64,000 bases of DNA from Methylobacterium tardum (GTDB lineage Bacteria > Pseudomonadota > Alphaproteobacteria > Rhizobiales > Beijerinckiaceae). Every line of letters begins with the position of its first letter. Position 1 is the stretch's first letter. Shown in pieces: positions 8,110 to 17,608 of the stretch. The stretch is from assembly GCF_023546765.1 (NCBI RefSeq), contig NZ_CP097484.1, forward strand, positions 4,276,001 to 4,340,000, in the 5' to 3' direction. A model generated the notes under the pieces. The model was not told the origin of the DNA. It ran no database searches and worked only from the letters and a program-made list of their open reading frames with translations. The position numbers and the translations under genes are program-made.

Positions 8110-8957
8110 GCACGGCGGTCATCACCCTCAACAAGGGCCGGCGCCCGCACCTGACCCGCCTGCTCGAGGGTCTCGCGCGCGGGACTGCGCCGGATGCCTG
8201 CATCGTCGTGGAGATCGGCGGCGACGAGGCCCCCTTCCCGCCCCTGCCTTTCCCGGTGGAGCGGGTTCCGTTCCCGCATGCCGGCCTGCCGCTCGCGGCG
8301 GCGCGCAATGCCGGCCGCCGGGCGGCCCGGGCCGACACGCTGATCTTCCTCGACGTGGACTGCATCCCCTCGGCGGGGCTCGTCGCCGGCCTGTCGCGGG
8401 CGGTGGCCGAACACGACGGCTTGGTCTGCTGCGAGATCGGTTACCTGCCGGCCGGGGCCGTCGCGGATCATTGGAACGCGACCGATCTGGAGCGGCTCGG
8501 GCAGCCGCACCCGGTGCGGGCTTTCCCGCCCGCCGGCGTGGTGGCGCCGGCACCGCAGCCCGGCCTGTTCTGGTCCCTGGCCTTCGCGGTCCGCGCCGCG
8601 ACCTACGACCGGCTCGGCGGCTTCGACGAGGCGTTCTCCGGCTATGGGGCGGAGGATACCGACCTCGCCTTCCGGGCCGACCGGGCCGGCGTGCCGATCC
8701 TGTTCCTCGGCGGGCCGCGGGCCTACCATCAGCACCACGCGGCCTATGACCCGCCGCTGCAGCACTTTCGCGATATCGTGGCCAACGCCGCGCGGTTCCA
8801 CGGCCGTCACGGGCTCTGGCCGATGGACGGCTGGCTCGATGGGTTCGCGCGTCTCGGGCTGATCGCCGCGGACCGGTCGAAGGGCATCGTGATCCATCGC
8901 GATCCGACGCCGGACGAGATGGCGGCCGCGCGGCTCCCGGACGATCGGCCGTTCTGA
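8106..8957 (+). CDS. Glycosyltransferase family 2
   Basis: 283 residues starting at GTG 8106, overlapping the methyltransferase stop. The GT-A fold signs are the nucleotide-binding start AVITLNKGRRPHL, the DxD motif in LIFLDVDCIPS at about residue 80, and the acceptor/base motif GYGAEDTDLAFR near 180. It has no membrane segments, so it is a cytoplasmic enzyme probably using a soluble or membrane-surface acceptor. Sugar and acceptor are unknown; the deacetylase and methyltransferase partners suggest a modified amino-sugar product. Confidence 0.88.
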   Translation: MSTAVITLNKGRRPHLTRLLEGLARGTAPDACIVVEIGGDEAPFPPLPFPVERVPFPHAGLPLAAARNAGRRAARADTLIFLDVDCIPSAGLVAGLSRAVAEHDGLVCCEIGYLPAGAVADHWNATDLERLGQPHPVRAFPPAGVVAPAPQPGLFWSLAFAVRAATYDRLGGFDEAFSGYGAEDTDLAFRADRAGVPILFLGGPRAYHQHHAAYDPPLQHFRDIVANAARFHGRHGLWPMDGWLDGFARLGLIAADRSKGIVIHRDPTPDEMAAARLPDDRPF

Positions 8958-9011
8958 GCGCACGAACGCCTTTGACCGTTTCGACCGGGCTGCACCTCGA
9001 GAAGACAATCC

Positions 9012-9153
9012 CGTCATTCCGGGACTGCGCAGCAGGGCCCGGAATCCAGAACCGCGACGCATTCACAGCCTGGCGCCGTCGGCGGTTCTGGTCTGCCCGC
9101 CCCCAGCAGGCCCCTTCGGGTCCGGGCTCGCCTGCGGCGCCCCGGAAAGACGG
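9012..9153. repeat. Intergenic palindromic repeat, family A copy 1
   Basis: An imperfect inverted repeat with outer ends CGTCATTCCGGG and CCCCGGAAAGACGG and inner parts CCCGGAATCCAGA and TCCGGGCTCGCCTGCGGC. It fills most of the gap between the glycosyltransferase and mclA genes and may also end transcripts from both sides. Related copies lie at 15716, 15882, 17609 and 28993. Confidence 0.8.
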
Positions 9154-9239
9154 CGGCTGATAAAGCAGCCAGCGGTAGCAAGAAGCGACGCCGACGGATC
9201 CCGGGGCAGACCCGAGACCCGCCGACGTTGAGCCCTCGC

Positions 9240-10211
9240 TTATGCCTTCATGGCGTTCGCCTTCTCGATCAGCGCCTCGGCCATGCGGATCGAGGCGATG
9301 TCGATGAGGCGGCCGTCCAGGGAGACGGCGCCGCGGCCAGCCTTGGCGGCCTCTTCCATGGCCTCCAAGATGCGGCGGGCCTTGGTGACCTCGGCCTCGG
9401 ACGGGGTGAACACCTCGTTGGCGAGATCGATCTGGCTCGGATGGATCGCCCACTTGCCCTCGAAGCCGAGAGCGGCGCAGCGGCGGGCCGCCGAGCGGTA
9501 GCCGTCCGGATCCGAGAAGTCGCCGAACGGTCCGTCGATCGGGCGCAGGCCGTAGGCCCGGCAGGCCACCAGCATGCGGTTCTGGGCGAACAGCCACGGA
9601 TCCTGCCAGTGGGTCTGGCGGTTGCCGGCCTCGTCCTTGTCGGTGAGCACCGAGAAGTCGGGGTTCACGCCGCCGATGACCGTGGAGCGGGCGCGGGTCG
9701 AGGCAGCGTAATCCGCGACACCGAACGACATCGCCTCCAGGCGCTTCGGCGACTGGGCGATCGCCTCGACATTGGCCATGCCGAGGGCCGTCTCGATCAG
9801 CACCTCGAAGCCGATCTGCTTCTCGCGCTTCTTGGCCTGCTCGATCTGGGTGACCAGCACGTCGATGGCGTAGACGTCGGCCGGTACGCCGACCTTGGGG
9901 ATCAGCACCATGTCGAGCCGCGGGCAGGCTTCGGCGATGTCGACCACGTCGCGGTACATGTAGTGGGTGTCGAGACCGTTGATGCGGATCATCATGGTCT
10001 TGTTGCCCCAATCCAGGTCGTTCAGCGCCTGGATGATGTTGGTGCGGGCCTTCTCCTTGTCGTCGGGCGCGACCGCGTCCTCGAGGTCGAGGAAGATCAC
10101 GTCGGCCGCCGAGGAGGCCGACTTCTCCATGAAGGTCGGGTTGGAGCCGGGGACTGCGAGTTCGGAGCGGTGCAGGCGCGGCTTGGCCTGCTGGATCAGG
10201 GTGAAGCTCAT
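9240..10211 (-). CDS. mclA: Malyl-CoA lyase (serine cycle)
   Basis: 323 residues of the CitE/HpcH aldolase superfamily. It splits (S)-malyl-CoA into acetyl-CoA and glyoxylate, the last step of the serine cycle, and also cleaves beta-methylmalyl-CoA in the ethylmalonyl-CoA pathway. Seen: RSELAVPGSNPTFMEKS, the Mg-binding FLDLEDAVAPDDK, and GFEVLIETALGMANVEAI. It is the last gene of the cluster, 187 bases after ppc. GAGAGAGGA about 5 bases before the ATG is the ribosome binding site. Confidence 0.96.
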   Translation of the reverse strand: MSFTLIQQAKPRLHRSELAVPGSNPTFMEKSASSAADVIFLDLEDAVAPDDKEKARTNIIQALNDLDWGNKTMMIRINGLDTHYMYRDVVDIAEACPRLDMVLIPKVGVPADVYAIDVLVTQIEQAKKREKQIGFEVLIETALGMANVEAIAQSPKRLEAMSFGVADYAASTRARSTVIGGVNPDFSVLTDKDEAGNRQTHWQDPWLFAQNRMLVACRAYGLRPIDGPFGDFSDPDGYRSAARRCAALGFEGKWAIHPSQIDLANEVFTPSEAEVTKARRILEAMEEAAKAGRGAVSLDGRLIDIASIRMAEALIEKANAMKA

Positions 10212-10398
10212 GGGTGTTCCTCTCTCTTGGTGACGGTTCTGATGCCGTTGCGGGATGGGGTCCCGGTCATCGGCGGCAAATGGCGCGCGTGAGGGTCGCT
10301 GACAGGGCGCGGCTCCACGAATGGACCGGTTCCCCGGTGCGGGATCGAAGCGCGGGGCCCCTCTCCCGTGCAGGAGAGGAAGCCTGTTGGCCCCTCCC

Positions 10399-13149
10399 CT
10401 AACCGGTCGCCCCGAAGCCGACCGCGATGCAGTTGATCGACAGGAGCAGGGCGGACTTCACCGCCTCGCGCCGGTCCTCGTCGGTCTCGGCGCGGTAGCG
10501 GGCGAGCAGCTCGACCTGCTCGCGCCCGACCTGGTTGATGGTCGGCAGCCGCCCCTTCAAGCGGTCCCGGAACAGCGGGAAGCGCTCGGCCAAATCCGAT
10601 CCGCCGCTCACCCGCAGGACCATCTCGCGGGTCAGCGCATACTCGGCCTCGATCATCGCGAAGATCCGGTCGCGGATGCCCGCATCGGGGACGAGGCCCG
10701 CATAGGCGCGGGCGATGTCGAGATCGACCATCATCAGCGTCTTCTCGACCTCGTCGAGGACGAGGCGCAGGACGCGGGATTCCTGGAACAGGCGCTTCAG
10801 GGTCGCCTCGCCGTCGCGGCCGCGCACGTCGAGGAAGCTCGCGAGCCCCGAGCCGACTCCGTACCAGCCGGTGATCACGTGCCGGTTCTGCGACCACGCA
10901 AACACCCACGGAATCGCCCGCAGATCCGAGAGCGAGCGGGCCCCGAACCGGCGCGCCGGGCGCGAGCCGATGTTGAGGAGCGAAATCTCGTCCAGCGGAC
11001 TCGCCGCCTGGAAATAATCGGCGAGGCCGTCGGTCTGGAGCAGCTGCACGTAGGCGGCCCGCGACGCGCCGGCCAGAGCCTCCAGCGCGTCGTCGTGGCC
11101 CGGTCCCGCCCGCTCGCCCTCGCCGGCCAGCGCATGCTCGAACACCGAGGCCGCCAGCAGCTCCATCTGGTAGGCGGCGGTGCCGCGGTTGGCGTACTTG
11201 AACGAGACCACCTCGCCCTGCTCGGTGGTGCGGAACCGGCCGCGGATCGAGCCCGGCGGCTGGGCCATGATGCCCCGGTGGGTCGGCACGCCGCCGCGGC
11301 TCACCGAGCCGCCGCGCCCGTGGAAGAACGCGATGCCGACGCCGAGTTCCTCGCCGAGCCGGGTCAGCTTGCTCTGGGCCTTGTAGAGCTCCCAGTTGGC
11401 GGCGACGAAGCCGCCATCCTTGTTGGAGTCGGAATAGCCGATCATCACCTCCTGCACGCCGCCCTGCCAGCGGGTGGAGCGGCGGACCACCGGCACGTTG
11501 AGCAGCGCCCGCATGATCGCCGGGGCGGCGCGCAAGTCATCGATGGTCTCGAACAGGGGCACGATCGGCAGCGGGCAGATCTCGGTGCCGGCCGCGTCGA
11601 GGAACACCCCCGCCTCCTTGGCGAGAAGGTAGGCGCCGAGCACGTCCTCCACCGAGCGGGTCATCGACAGCACGAAGGCGCCGAACGCCTCGCGGTCGAG
11701 GGCCTCGCGCATCTCGGCCACGAGGGCGAAGGTGGCGAGCGTCTCCCGGGCCGCGTCAGGCAGATCCTCGAAGGAGCGTTCGGGATCGCGCGGCCGGGCG
11801 AGTTCCGTGTCGAGCCACTGGCGCCAGGCGGCCGAGCCGAGGGCGGGCGGCTCGCCCTCGCCGTTGCGCTGGCGCCAGAGGGCCTGGAGCGTGTCGGTGG
11901 TCCGGGTGGTGTTCTCGCGCAGGTCCAGACGGACCGTCGAGAACCGGAAGATCTCGACCATGCGCCGGACCGGGCGGACGAGGTCCCGCGCCAGCGCCGG
12001 GCACTTGGCATCGGTCAGGCCGCGCTCGAGAACGCGCAGGTCCTCGATCAGCCCGTCCGCGCTGGCATAATCGGGACCGGACGGGTGCTCGCCCTCGTTG
12101 CGGGCGATGGTCGCGTCGATCTTGCGCGAGACGCAGGACAGGTACTGGCGATAGGGCTCGCCGGGATTGCGGCGGGTGATCGCCCGGGCCTGGCCGCTCT
12201 CGGCGAGGTGCCGGTCGAGTTCCGCGCGGAAGCTCTCGGGCAGCGGCAGCGACCGCTCGGTCAGCGACAGGGTTCGCCCCAGCTCGCGCACACCGTCACG
12301 GTAGCGGGTCAGCGAGGCCAGCGCGTTGCGGTGCAGGGTCTGCCGGGTGACGGCCGCCGTGACGTAGGGGTTGCCGTCCCGGTCGCCGCCGATCCACGAG
12401 CCGAACTGGAAGAACGGCGGCACCTTGAATTCGGTCCCCGGATAGGTCTCGGCGAGCGTCTCCTCCAGGGTTTCCAGGGTCTCGGGCAGCATCTCGAACA
12501 GGGTCTCGTCGAAGAAGTGCAGCCCCCAGGCCACCTCCCGCTCGACCGTGGCCTTCTCCAGATGCAGCTCGCCCGTCATCCAGACCAGCTCGATCTGGTC
12601 GCGCAGCTCGTTCATGAGGCCGTTGCGCTCGCGATCGGTCCAGCGCGGCATCTCCAGCTCGCGCAGGACGAGGTAGATCCGCCGGAACTTCTCCAGCACC
12701 GTGACCCGCTTGCCCTCGGTGGGGTGGGCGGTCAGCGTCGGGCGGATGCGCAGGTCGCTGAGCAGCGCCTGGATCTTCTCCGGGGGCACACCCTGCTTGC
12801 GCGCGTCGGAGAAGACCTTGGCGAAGGAGCCGCCGAGCGCGGCCCGCCCCTCCGTGCGCTCCACGTGGCGGCGGCGGCGCATCGCGGCGTTCTGCTCGGC
12901 GATGGAGATCAGCTGGAACCAGATGCCCTGAACCTGAAGGGCGCGCGCCAGCATCTGCGGCGAGAAGCGCGAGATGTCGGCCGTGCCGTGCAGCACCGCC
13001 TCAAGGTCGGGGTCGTGCCGGCGAGCGACGTCGAGCAGCGCCTGGAACAGGATGTCCAGCGCCTGCTCCGACGAGGTGCCGGTGATCACCGGCGGCGCGA
13101 AGGCGGTGGCGTCGGCGAGGCCGGGGGTTGCGTGAAGGGTACGGGTCAT
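10399..13149 (-). CDS. ppc: Phosphoenolpyruvate carboxylase (serine cycle)
   Basis: 916 residues from the ATG at 13149; an in-frame ATG 30 codons further upstream lies in repeat DNA and is unlikely. It carboxylates PEP to oxaloacetate, the CO2-fixing step of the serine cycle. Catalytic motifs are present: TAHPTEGKR (catalytic His), GSWIGGDRDGNPYVTA, GYSDSNKDGG and FFHGRGGSVSRGGVPTHRG. The C-terminus ends GFGATG, close to the canonical NTG end. It lies between mtkB and mclA as in other methylobacteria. Confidence 0.96.
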   Translation of the reverse strand: MTRTLHATPGLADATAFAPPVITGTSSEQALDILFQALLDVARRHDPDLEAVLHGTADISRFSPQMLARALQVQGIWFQLISIAEQNAAMRRRRHVERTEGRAALGGSFAKVFSDARKQGVPPEKIQALLSDLRIRPTLTAHPTEGKRVTVLEKFRRIYLVLRELEMPRWTDRERNGLMNELRDQIELVWMTGELHLEKATVEREVAWGLHFFDETLFEMLPETLETLEETLAETYPGTEFKVPPFFQFGSWIGGDRDGNPYVTAAVTRQTLHRNALASLTRYRDGVRELGRTLSLTERSLPLPESFRAELDRHLAESGQARAITRRNPGEPYRQYLSCVSRKIDATIARNEGEHPSGPDYASADGLIEDLRVLERGLTDAKCPALARDLVRPVRRMVEIFRFSTVRLDLRENTTRTTDTLQALWRQRNGEGEPPALGSAAWRQWLDTELARPRDPERSFEDLPDAARETLATFALVAEMREALDREAFGAFVLSMTRSVEDVLGAYLLAKEAGVFLDAAGTEICPLPIVPLFETIDDLRAAPAIMRALLNVPVVRRSTRWQGGVQEVMIGYSDSNKDGGFVAANWELYKAQSKLTRLGEELGVGIAFFHGRGGSVSRGGVPTHRGIMAQPPGSIRGRFRTTEQGEVVSFKYANRGTAAYQMELLAASVFEHALAGEGERAGPGHDDALEALAGASRAAYVQLLQTDGLADYFQAASPLDEISLLNIGSRPARRFGARSLSDLRAIPWVFAWSQNRHVITGWYGVGSGLASFLDVRGRDGEATLKRLFQESRVLRLVLDEVEKTLMMVDLDIARAYAGLVPDAGIRDRIFAMIEAEYALTREMVLRVSGGSDLAERFPLFRDRLKGRLPTINQVGREQVELLARYRAETDEDRREAVKSALLLSINCIAVGFGATG

Positions 13150-13196
13150 GGGGCCACCTCGTGGCGCACTTTCTTGAAGGACGAGGCGCGACGCGC

Positions 13197-13371
13197 CCCC
13201 TCCCACTCTGCGGGGGCGGGTCGGGACGAAGTCCCGCAAGGGGGAGCGACGGTGCAGTACGAGGCTGCGGCCGTCTTGAAGGTCGCGCGATTTCCTGGGG
13301 CCGGGCTCCCCCTTTGCGGGACTTCGTCCCGGCCCGCTTCGCGGGCCACCCTCCCCCGCAGAGTGGGAGGG
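13197..13371. repeat. Large inverted repeat between ppc and mtkB
   Basis: Arm one (13197-13247) and arm two (13305-13371) are the same element in opposite orientation: CTCCCACTCTGCGGGGG, CGGGACGAAGTCCCGCAA and GGGGGAGC recur as their reverse complements. Arm two carries an extra piece of about 16 bases (GGCCCGCTTCGCGGGCC), itself a perfect palindrome. The pair could form a long hairpin inside the mtk-ppc-mcl transcript. Confidence 0.8.
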
Positions 13372-13400
13372 AGCGCGGCACGCTTCTGGATGCCGGCGCG

Positions 13401-14291
13401 CTACGCCGCCCGGGCCAGCACGTCGGCCACGGTCTGCCCGAACGACCCCGGATCCGGCGCCACGGTCAGCCCGTAGGAGCGCATGATCTCGGCCTTCTCG
13501 GCGGCGCTGTCGCCGGCCGCCGAGATGATCGCGCCGGCATGGCCCATCCGCCGGCCCTTCGGCGCCGTGAGTCCGGCCACGAAGCCGATCACGGGCTTCG
13601 ACATGTTCTCGCGGATCCAGGCCGAGGCCTCGGCCTCCTGCGGGCCGCCGATCTCGCCGATCATCAGCACCGCGTCGGTGTCCGGATCGGTCTCGAACAG
13701 GGCGAGGTGGTCGAGGAACGACGAGCCGTTGATCGGGTCGCCGCCGATGCCCACCGAGGTCGAGATCCCGAGACCGAGCTCCTTGAGCTGGGAGGCGGCC
13801 TCGTAGCCCAGCGTGCCCGAGCGGGAGATGACCCCGACATTGCCCGGGAGGTAGATGTGGCCGGGCATGATGCCCAGCATCGCCTTGCCGGGCGAGATGA
13901 TGCCGGCGCAGTTCGGGCCGACCACCATGGTCCGCTTCTCTTTCGGGTAGCGGTACAGGTAGCGCTTCACCCGCATCATGTCCTGGGCGGGGATGCCGTC
14001 GGTGATCGAGCAGACCAGCCGCAGCCCGGCATCGGCCGCCTCCATGATGGCGTCCGCCGCGAAGGGCGGCGCCACGAAGGTGATCGAGGTCGTGGCGCCG
14101 GTCGCCGCCACCGCTTCCTTGACGGTGTTGAACACCGGCAGGCCGAGATGGGTGCGCCCGCCCTTGCCGGGCGTGACGCCGCCGACGACGTTCGTGCCGT
14201 AGTCCAGCATCTCCTTGGCGTGGAAGGTGCCCTTGTCGCCCGTGATGCCCTGGACGATGATCGGGGTGGTCTCGTCGATGAGGATGCTCAT
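13401..14291 (-). CDS. mtkB: Malate thiokinase (malate-CoA ligase) small subunit
   Basis: 296 residues, homologous to succinyl-CoA synthetase alpha. With MtkA it makes malyl-CoA from malate, CoA and ATP. Seen: the CoA-binding QGITGDKGTFHAKEMLDYG, GPNCAGIISPGKAMLG, and GHAGAIISAAGDSA, which holds the His that is phosphorylated during catalysis. Assignment as malate rather than succinate ligase rests on the serine-cycle context and on QGITGDKG in place of the SCS start. It begins 18 bases after mtkA. Confidence 0.95.
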   Translation of the reverse strand: MSILIDETTPIIVQGITGDKGTFHAKEMLDYGTNVVGGVTPGKGGRTHLGLPVFNTVKEAVAATGATTSITFVAPPFAADAIMEAADAGLRLVCSITDGIPAQDMMRVKRYLYRYPKEKRTMVVGPNCAGIISPGKAMLGIMPGHIYLPGNVGVISRSGTLGYEAASQLKELGLGISTSVGIGGDPINGSSFLDHLALFETDPDTDAVLMIGEIGGPQEAEASAWIRENMSKPVIGFVAGLTAPKGRRMGHAGAIISAAGDSAAEKAEIMRSYGLTVAPDPGSFGQTVADVLARAA

Positions 14292-14309
14292 GGCGCGGTC
14301 TCCCCCTTT

Positions 14310-15488
14310 TTAGTGCTGCGTCTTGGCGGCGGAGCAGGCGTCGACCGCCTTCTTGGCCGCCTCCGCCAGGGTGTCGGCGGTGATCAGGTCGAGGCCGCTC
14401 TCGGCCAGGATCTTCTTGCCCGCCTCCACATTCGTGCCGGCCAGCCGCACCACCAGCGGCACGTCGATCTTGACCTCGCGGGCGGCCTGCACGACGCCCT
14501 CGGCGACCCAGTCGCAGCGGTTGATGCCGGCGAAGATGTTGACGAGGATCGCCTTCACGTTGCGGTCCGACAGGACCAGCCGGAACGCCGTCGCGACGCG
14601 TTCCGGAGAAGCACCACCACCGACATCCAAGAAATTCGCCGGCTCGCCGCCCGCGTGCTTGATCATGTCCATGGTGGCCATGGCCAGCCCGGCGCCGTTG
14701 ACGATGCAGCCGATCTCCCCCTCAAGGCCGATGTAGCTGAGGTTGTGCTCGGCGGCCTGGGCCTCGCGGGGGTCGCCCTGGGACGGGTCGTGCATGTCGG
14801 CGATGCCCGGCCGACGGAACAGGGCGTTGTCGTCGAAGCTCATCTTGGCATCGAGCGCCAGCACCCGGTCGTCCTTGGTGACGACGAGCGGGTTGATCTC
14901 CAGCATGGTGCCGTCGCAGTCGCGGAACGCCCGGTAGGCGTTCATGATCGTCTTCACCGCGGCCGAGACCTGCTTGATGTTGAGGCCGAGCTGGAAGGCG
15001 ATCTCCCGCGCCTGGAACTGCTGCAGGCCGACCGCCGGCTCGACCACCACCTGGATGAGCGAGTCCGGCTCCTTGGCGGCGATCTCCTCGATATCCATGC
15101 CGCCGCGCTGGCTGGCGATGACCCGGACGCGCTCGGCCTTCCGGTCCAGCACGTAGCCGAGGTAGAGCTCGCGCTCGAACGGGTCGGCGGTCTCCACGTA
15201 GACGCGCTGCACCGGCTTGCCCTCGGGGCCGGTCTGGTGGGTGACGAGGCGCTTGCCGAGGAGGTCCTTGGCGGCGTCGCGGACCTCGTTGTAGGTCCGG
15301 CACAGCTTGATGCCGCCGGCCTTGCCGCGGGCGCCGGCGTGGATCTGCGCCTTGACGGCCCAGAACGAGCCGCCGAGCTCGGTGGCCGCGTAGACCGCCT
15401 GATCCGGGCTGAACGCGATGGCCCCTTTCGGGACGGCCACGCCGAAGCTCGCGAGCAGCTCCTTGGCCTGATACTCGTGGACGTCCAT
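14310..15488 (-). CDS. mtkA: Malate thiokinase (malate-CoA ligase) large subunit
   Basis: 392 residues from the ATG at 15488 ([17 protein letters not shown]), which has GGAGGAG upstream. It is homologous to succinyl-CoA synthetase beta: an N-terminal ATP-grasp domain followed by a CoA-ligase domain with [17 protein letters not shown] and [13 protein letters not shown]. It forms the nucleotide-binding half of malate thiokinase. A promoter of its own is likely at 15536-15564, so mtkA may open the second transcription unit of the serine-cycle cluster. Confidence 0.95.
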   Translation of the reverse strand: MDVHEYQAKELLASFGVAVPKGAIAFSPDQAVYAATELGGSFWAVKAQIHAGARGKAGGIKLCRTYNEVRDAAKDLLGKRLVTHQTGPEGKPVQRVYVETADPFERELYLGYVLDRKAERVRVIASQRGGMDIEEIAAKEPDSLIQVVVEPAVGLQQFQAREIAFQLGLNIKQVSAAVKTIMNAYRAFRDCDGTMLEINPLVVTKDDRVLALDAKMSFDDNALFRRPGIADMHDPSQGDPREAQAAEHNLSYIGLEGEIGCIVNGAGLAMATMDMIKHAGGEPANFLDVGGGASPERVATAFRLVLSDRNVKAILVNIFAGINRCDWVAEGVVQAAREVKIDVPLVVRLAGTNVEAGKKILAESGLDLITADTLAEAAKKAVDACSAAKTQH

Positions 15489-15535
15489 TCGGCGTCTCCT
15501 CCGCGGTTCGTTGCCGCCGTTGACGCCCTTCACTT

Positions 15536-15564
15536 TAGTTGAGTCGAAAGATTACGCCCGTCAA
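15536..15564 (-). promoter_or_regulatory. Probable mtkA promoter
   Basis: On the minus strand TTGACG (15559-15564) and CAACTA (15536-15541) are 17 bases apart, preceded by an A/T run (TTAAAAAATT) that could act as an UP element. The leader to the mtkA ATG would be about 40 bases. The -35 is strong and the -10 weak. Confidence 0.45.
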
Positions 15565-15715
15565 ATTTTTTAAGCGGCTGATTGATCGAGACTTTTTCGC
15601 GGCCGCAGCACGGATCGTATTCGATGCTGCACCGCGACATACAGAAAAACAACGAGGCCGGGGGCACGATGCACCCGGCCTCGACTGTAGATCCAGAACC
15701 GAACCCGTCCCTTGC

Positions 15716-15830
15716 CGTCATCCCGGGGCCGGGCAGCGGAACCGGACATCCAGAGCCGCCGACGCGGCAAGGTCGTGCACGGCTGGCGCTTCTGGATTCC
15801 GGGCTCGCCTGCGGCGCCCCGGAATGACGG
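15716..15830. repeat. Intergenic palindromic repeat, family A copy 2
   Basis: Starts CGTCATCCCGGGGCC and ends CGCCCCGGAATGACGG, with the inner CTGGATTCCGGGCTCGCC. It is one of two adjacent copies in the fchA-mtkA gap (553 bases, 15489-16042 apart from the promoter), which holds no gene. Confidence 0.82.
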
Positions 15831-15881
15831 CGTGGGCCATCACCTGAGGGCAGCGTCGTCGCGGCCTAGGCTGCCCCTCGC

Positions 15882-16023
15882 CGTCATCCCGGGGCCGCGC
15901 AGCGGAGCCCGGGATCCAGAGCCGCCGACGCGCCAAGATCATCCACCAGCAGCGGTTTTGGGTTGCCCGCCTCCGGCGTGCCCCTACGGGTCCGGGCTCG
16001 CCTGCGTCTCCCCGGAACGACGG
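15882..16023. repeat. Intergenic palindromic repeat, family A copy 3
   Basis: Starts CGTCATCCCGGGGCCGCGCA and ends CCCCGGAACGACGG. Like copy 1 it carries an extra internal segment (TTGCCCGCCTCCGGCG and GCCCCTACGGGTCCGGG). It ends about 20 bases from the fchA stop and is likely to be transcribed as its 3' untranslated end. Confidence 0.82.
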
Positions 16024-16042
16024 GGAGAGCCGTGTGCCCCTC

Positions 16043-16684
16043 TCAGTTTACCTTGGCTTTCACGACCGCGTAGACCTTCTCGGTCAGCGCACCGGCCTCC
16101 GAGAGCAGATCTTCGAGTTCCTTCAGCCGCTCGTCGGCGAACTCGCGGTCCTCGAGGCCCTTGGCGTTCACGTAGACGTTGAGGGCCGCGCTGCGCAGGC
16201 CGGCATAGGCGGACAGCACCGCCACGCCGGCATCCGACACGACGTTGAGGTTGCCCTTGTCGGCCGTGACCGCCGCGAGGTCGATTACCGCGCGGCAGGC
16301 CCGGCAGCAGGCGAGCGGCACGTCGCAGGCTGTCTTGAGCGCGGCCTGGATCTTCTCGGCCCGGGCCGCCTTCTCGTCATCGGTGGCCTTGGGCAGGCCG
16401 TAGGCGCCCATCACGGCGTCGAAGGCCTGGACGTCCTCCCCGATCATGCCGGTGAGCACGACCCGCAGGCCCTCGGACTTGGCCAGGACCTCATTCAGCT
16501 CGGCCTCGACCTCGACGTACTTCTTCTTGCCGATGGTGAGGTTGCAGACCATCGACACCAGGGCCGCGCCCATGGCGCCGGAGATCGCCGCCGCGCCGCC
16601 GCCCCCGGGGGTGGGGGCGGCACTCGCCAGCTCCGTCAGGAATTTCTCGATGCTGTCGGTCTCGGGGCGATGCGTCTCGGTCAC
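16043..16684 (-). CDS. fchA: Methenyltetrahydrofolate cyclohydrolase
   Basis: 213 residues of the formiminotransferase-cyclodeaminase fold. It interconverts methenyl- and formyl-tetrahydrofolate, linking formate assimilation to MtdA and the serine cycle. Seen: ASAAPTPGGGGAAAISGAMG, MVCNLTIGKKKY and the helical end LEDLLSEAGALTEKVYAVV. It follows mtdA by 10 bases on the same strand. The length is close to the known Methylobacterium enzyme (about 208). Confidence 0.95.
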   Translation of the reverse strand: MTETHRPETDSIEKFLTELASAAPTPGGGGAAAISGAMGAALVSMVCNLTIGKKKYVEVEAELNEVLAKSEGLRVVLTGMIGEDVQAFDAVMGAYGLPKATDDEKAARAEKIQAALKTACDVPLACCRACRAVIDLAAVTADKGNLNVVSDAGVAVLSAYAGLRSAALNVYVNAKGLEDREFADERLKELEDLLSEAGALTEKVYAVVKAKVN

Positions 16685-16694
16685 CGGCGCCTCC

Positions 16695-17558
16695 TCAGGC
16701 CATGGTCTTGGCGAGGGCGTAGATCTCCTCGGCGTCGAGCACCTTGTCGGTGCTGTCGAAGAGCTGGCCGACGCAGGCCCGGTGCAGCTTGAGCTTCAGG
16801 CCGCCGATGCCGAGAGCGCCGAAGGCCTGCTTGCCGTTGCGCTCCTTGCCCTTGTCCATCACGTCGATGCCGCCGATGCCGGTCGGGGGCTGGGCGTTGT
16901 AGTCGGCGACGAACTCGATCGACGATTCCTGCGCCCAGGCCGCTTCCGGCAGCAGCTCGACGCCGATGGCGCCGGCGGTGAACACGAGGTTCGTGCCCTT
17001 CACCAGGGCGACGCGGGAGGCCTCGTCGGGGGTCGCGGCGGCCTTCACGTTGACCTTGAAGCGCTTGTTGATCTGGTCCGCGGCGGCCTGGGTCTTGTCC
17101 AGCGCGCGGCCCGCGATGGTGACCTCGGCGCCCTCGCCGGCGAGGAGCGCGGCCGAGCGCATGCCGACCGGCCCGGTGCCCGCCAGCACGACGGCCTTCT
17201 TGCCCTGGAGCGAGCCCGCGGCCTTGGCCACCAGGGCAACGCCCGCGGCGGCCGTGGTGTTGGAGCCGTTGGAATCGAGCATCACCGAGACCCTGAACGG
17301 GCCGAAGAACCGCTTCTTGACCGCGGTGAACAGCTCTTCGCCGGCCGCCATGCTGCCGCCGCCGACGAAGATCGCCGTCGACTTCTTCTCGGAGCCGCCG
17401 CGGGTGTAGATCGTGCCGTCCACGAGCGCGCCGACATTGTCGGGATTGACGCCGCCGTAGCCGGTGATGTGGTCGGCACCGCCGTCGTAGCCGACCACCG
17501 TGTCGAACACGTTCGGAACCGCATCGGTGTCGAACAGGAACAGCAGCTTCTTGGTCAT
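16695..17558 (-). CDS. mtdA: NADP-dependent methylene-H4F / methylene-H4MPT dehydrogenase
   Basis: 287 residues. MtdA oxidises methylene-tetrahydrofolate or methylene-tetrahydromethanopterin with NADP and is found in serine-cycle methylotrophs. Seen: LFLFDTDAVPNVFDTVVGYD at the N-terminus, the nucleotide-binding AGTGPVGMRSAALLAGEGA, and VMDKGKERNGKQAFGALG near the end. It is separated from hprA by 182 bases holding a family A repeat, and from fchA by only 10 bases. Confidence 0.96.
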   Translation of the reverse strand: MTKKLLFLFDTDAVPNVFDTVVGYDGGADHITGYGGVNPDNVGALVDGTIYTRGGSEKKSTAIFVGGGSMAAGEELFTAVKKRFFGPFRVSVMLDSNGSNTTAAAGVALVAKAAGSLQGKKAVVLAGTGPVGMRSAALLAGEGAEVTIAGRALDKTQAAADQINKRFKVNVKAAATPDEASRVALVKGTNLVFTAGAIGVELLPEAAWAQESSIEFVADYNAQPPTGIGGIDVMDKGKERNGKQAFGALGIGGLKLKLHRACVGQLFDSTDKVLDAEEIYALAKTMA

Positions 17559-17608
17559 GTCTTAACCTCGGCCCAGGATGGGCATCATCACGTCAGGGAC
17601 ATCCACCC

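Noticed and set aside
10321..13476. A very long open frame antisense to ppc
   Set aside because: It is an artefact of high third-position GC opposite ppc; ppc has all catalytic motifs and the antisense product has none.
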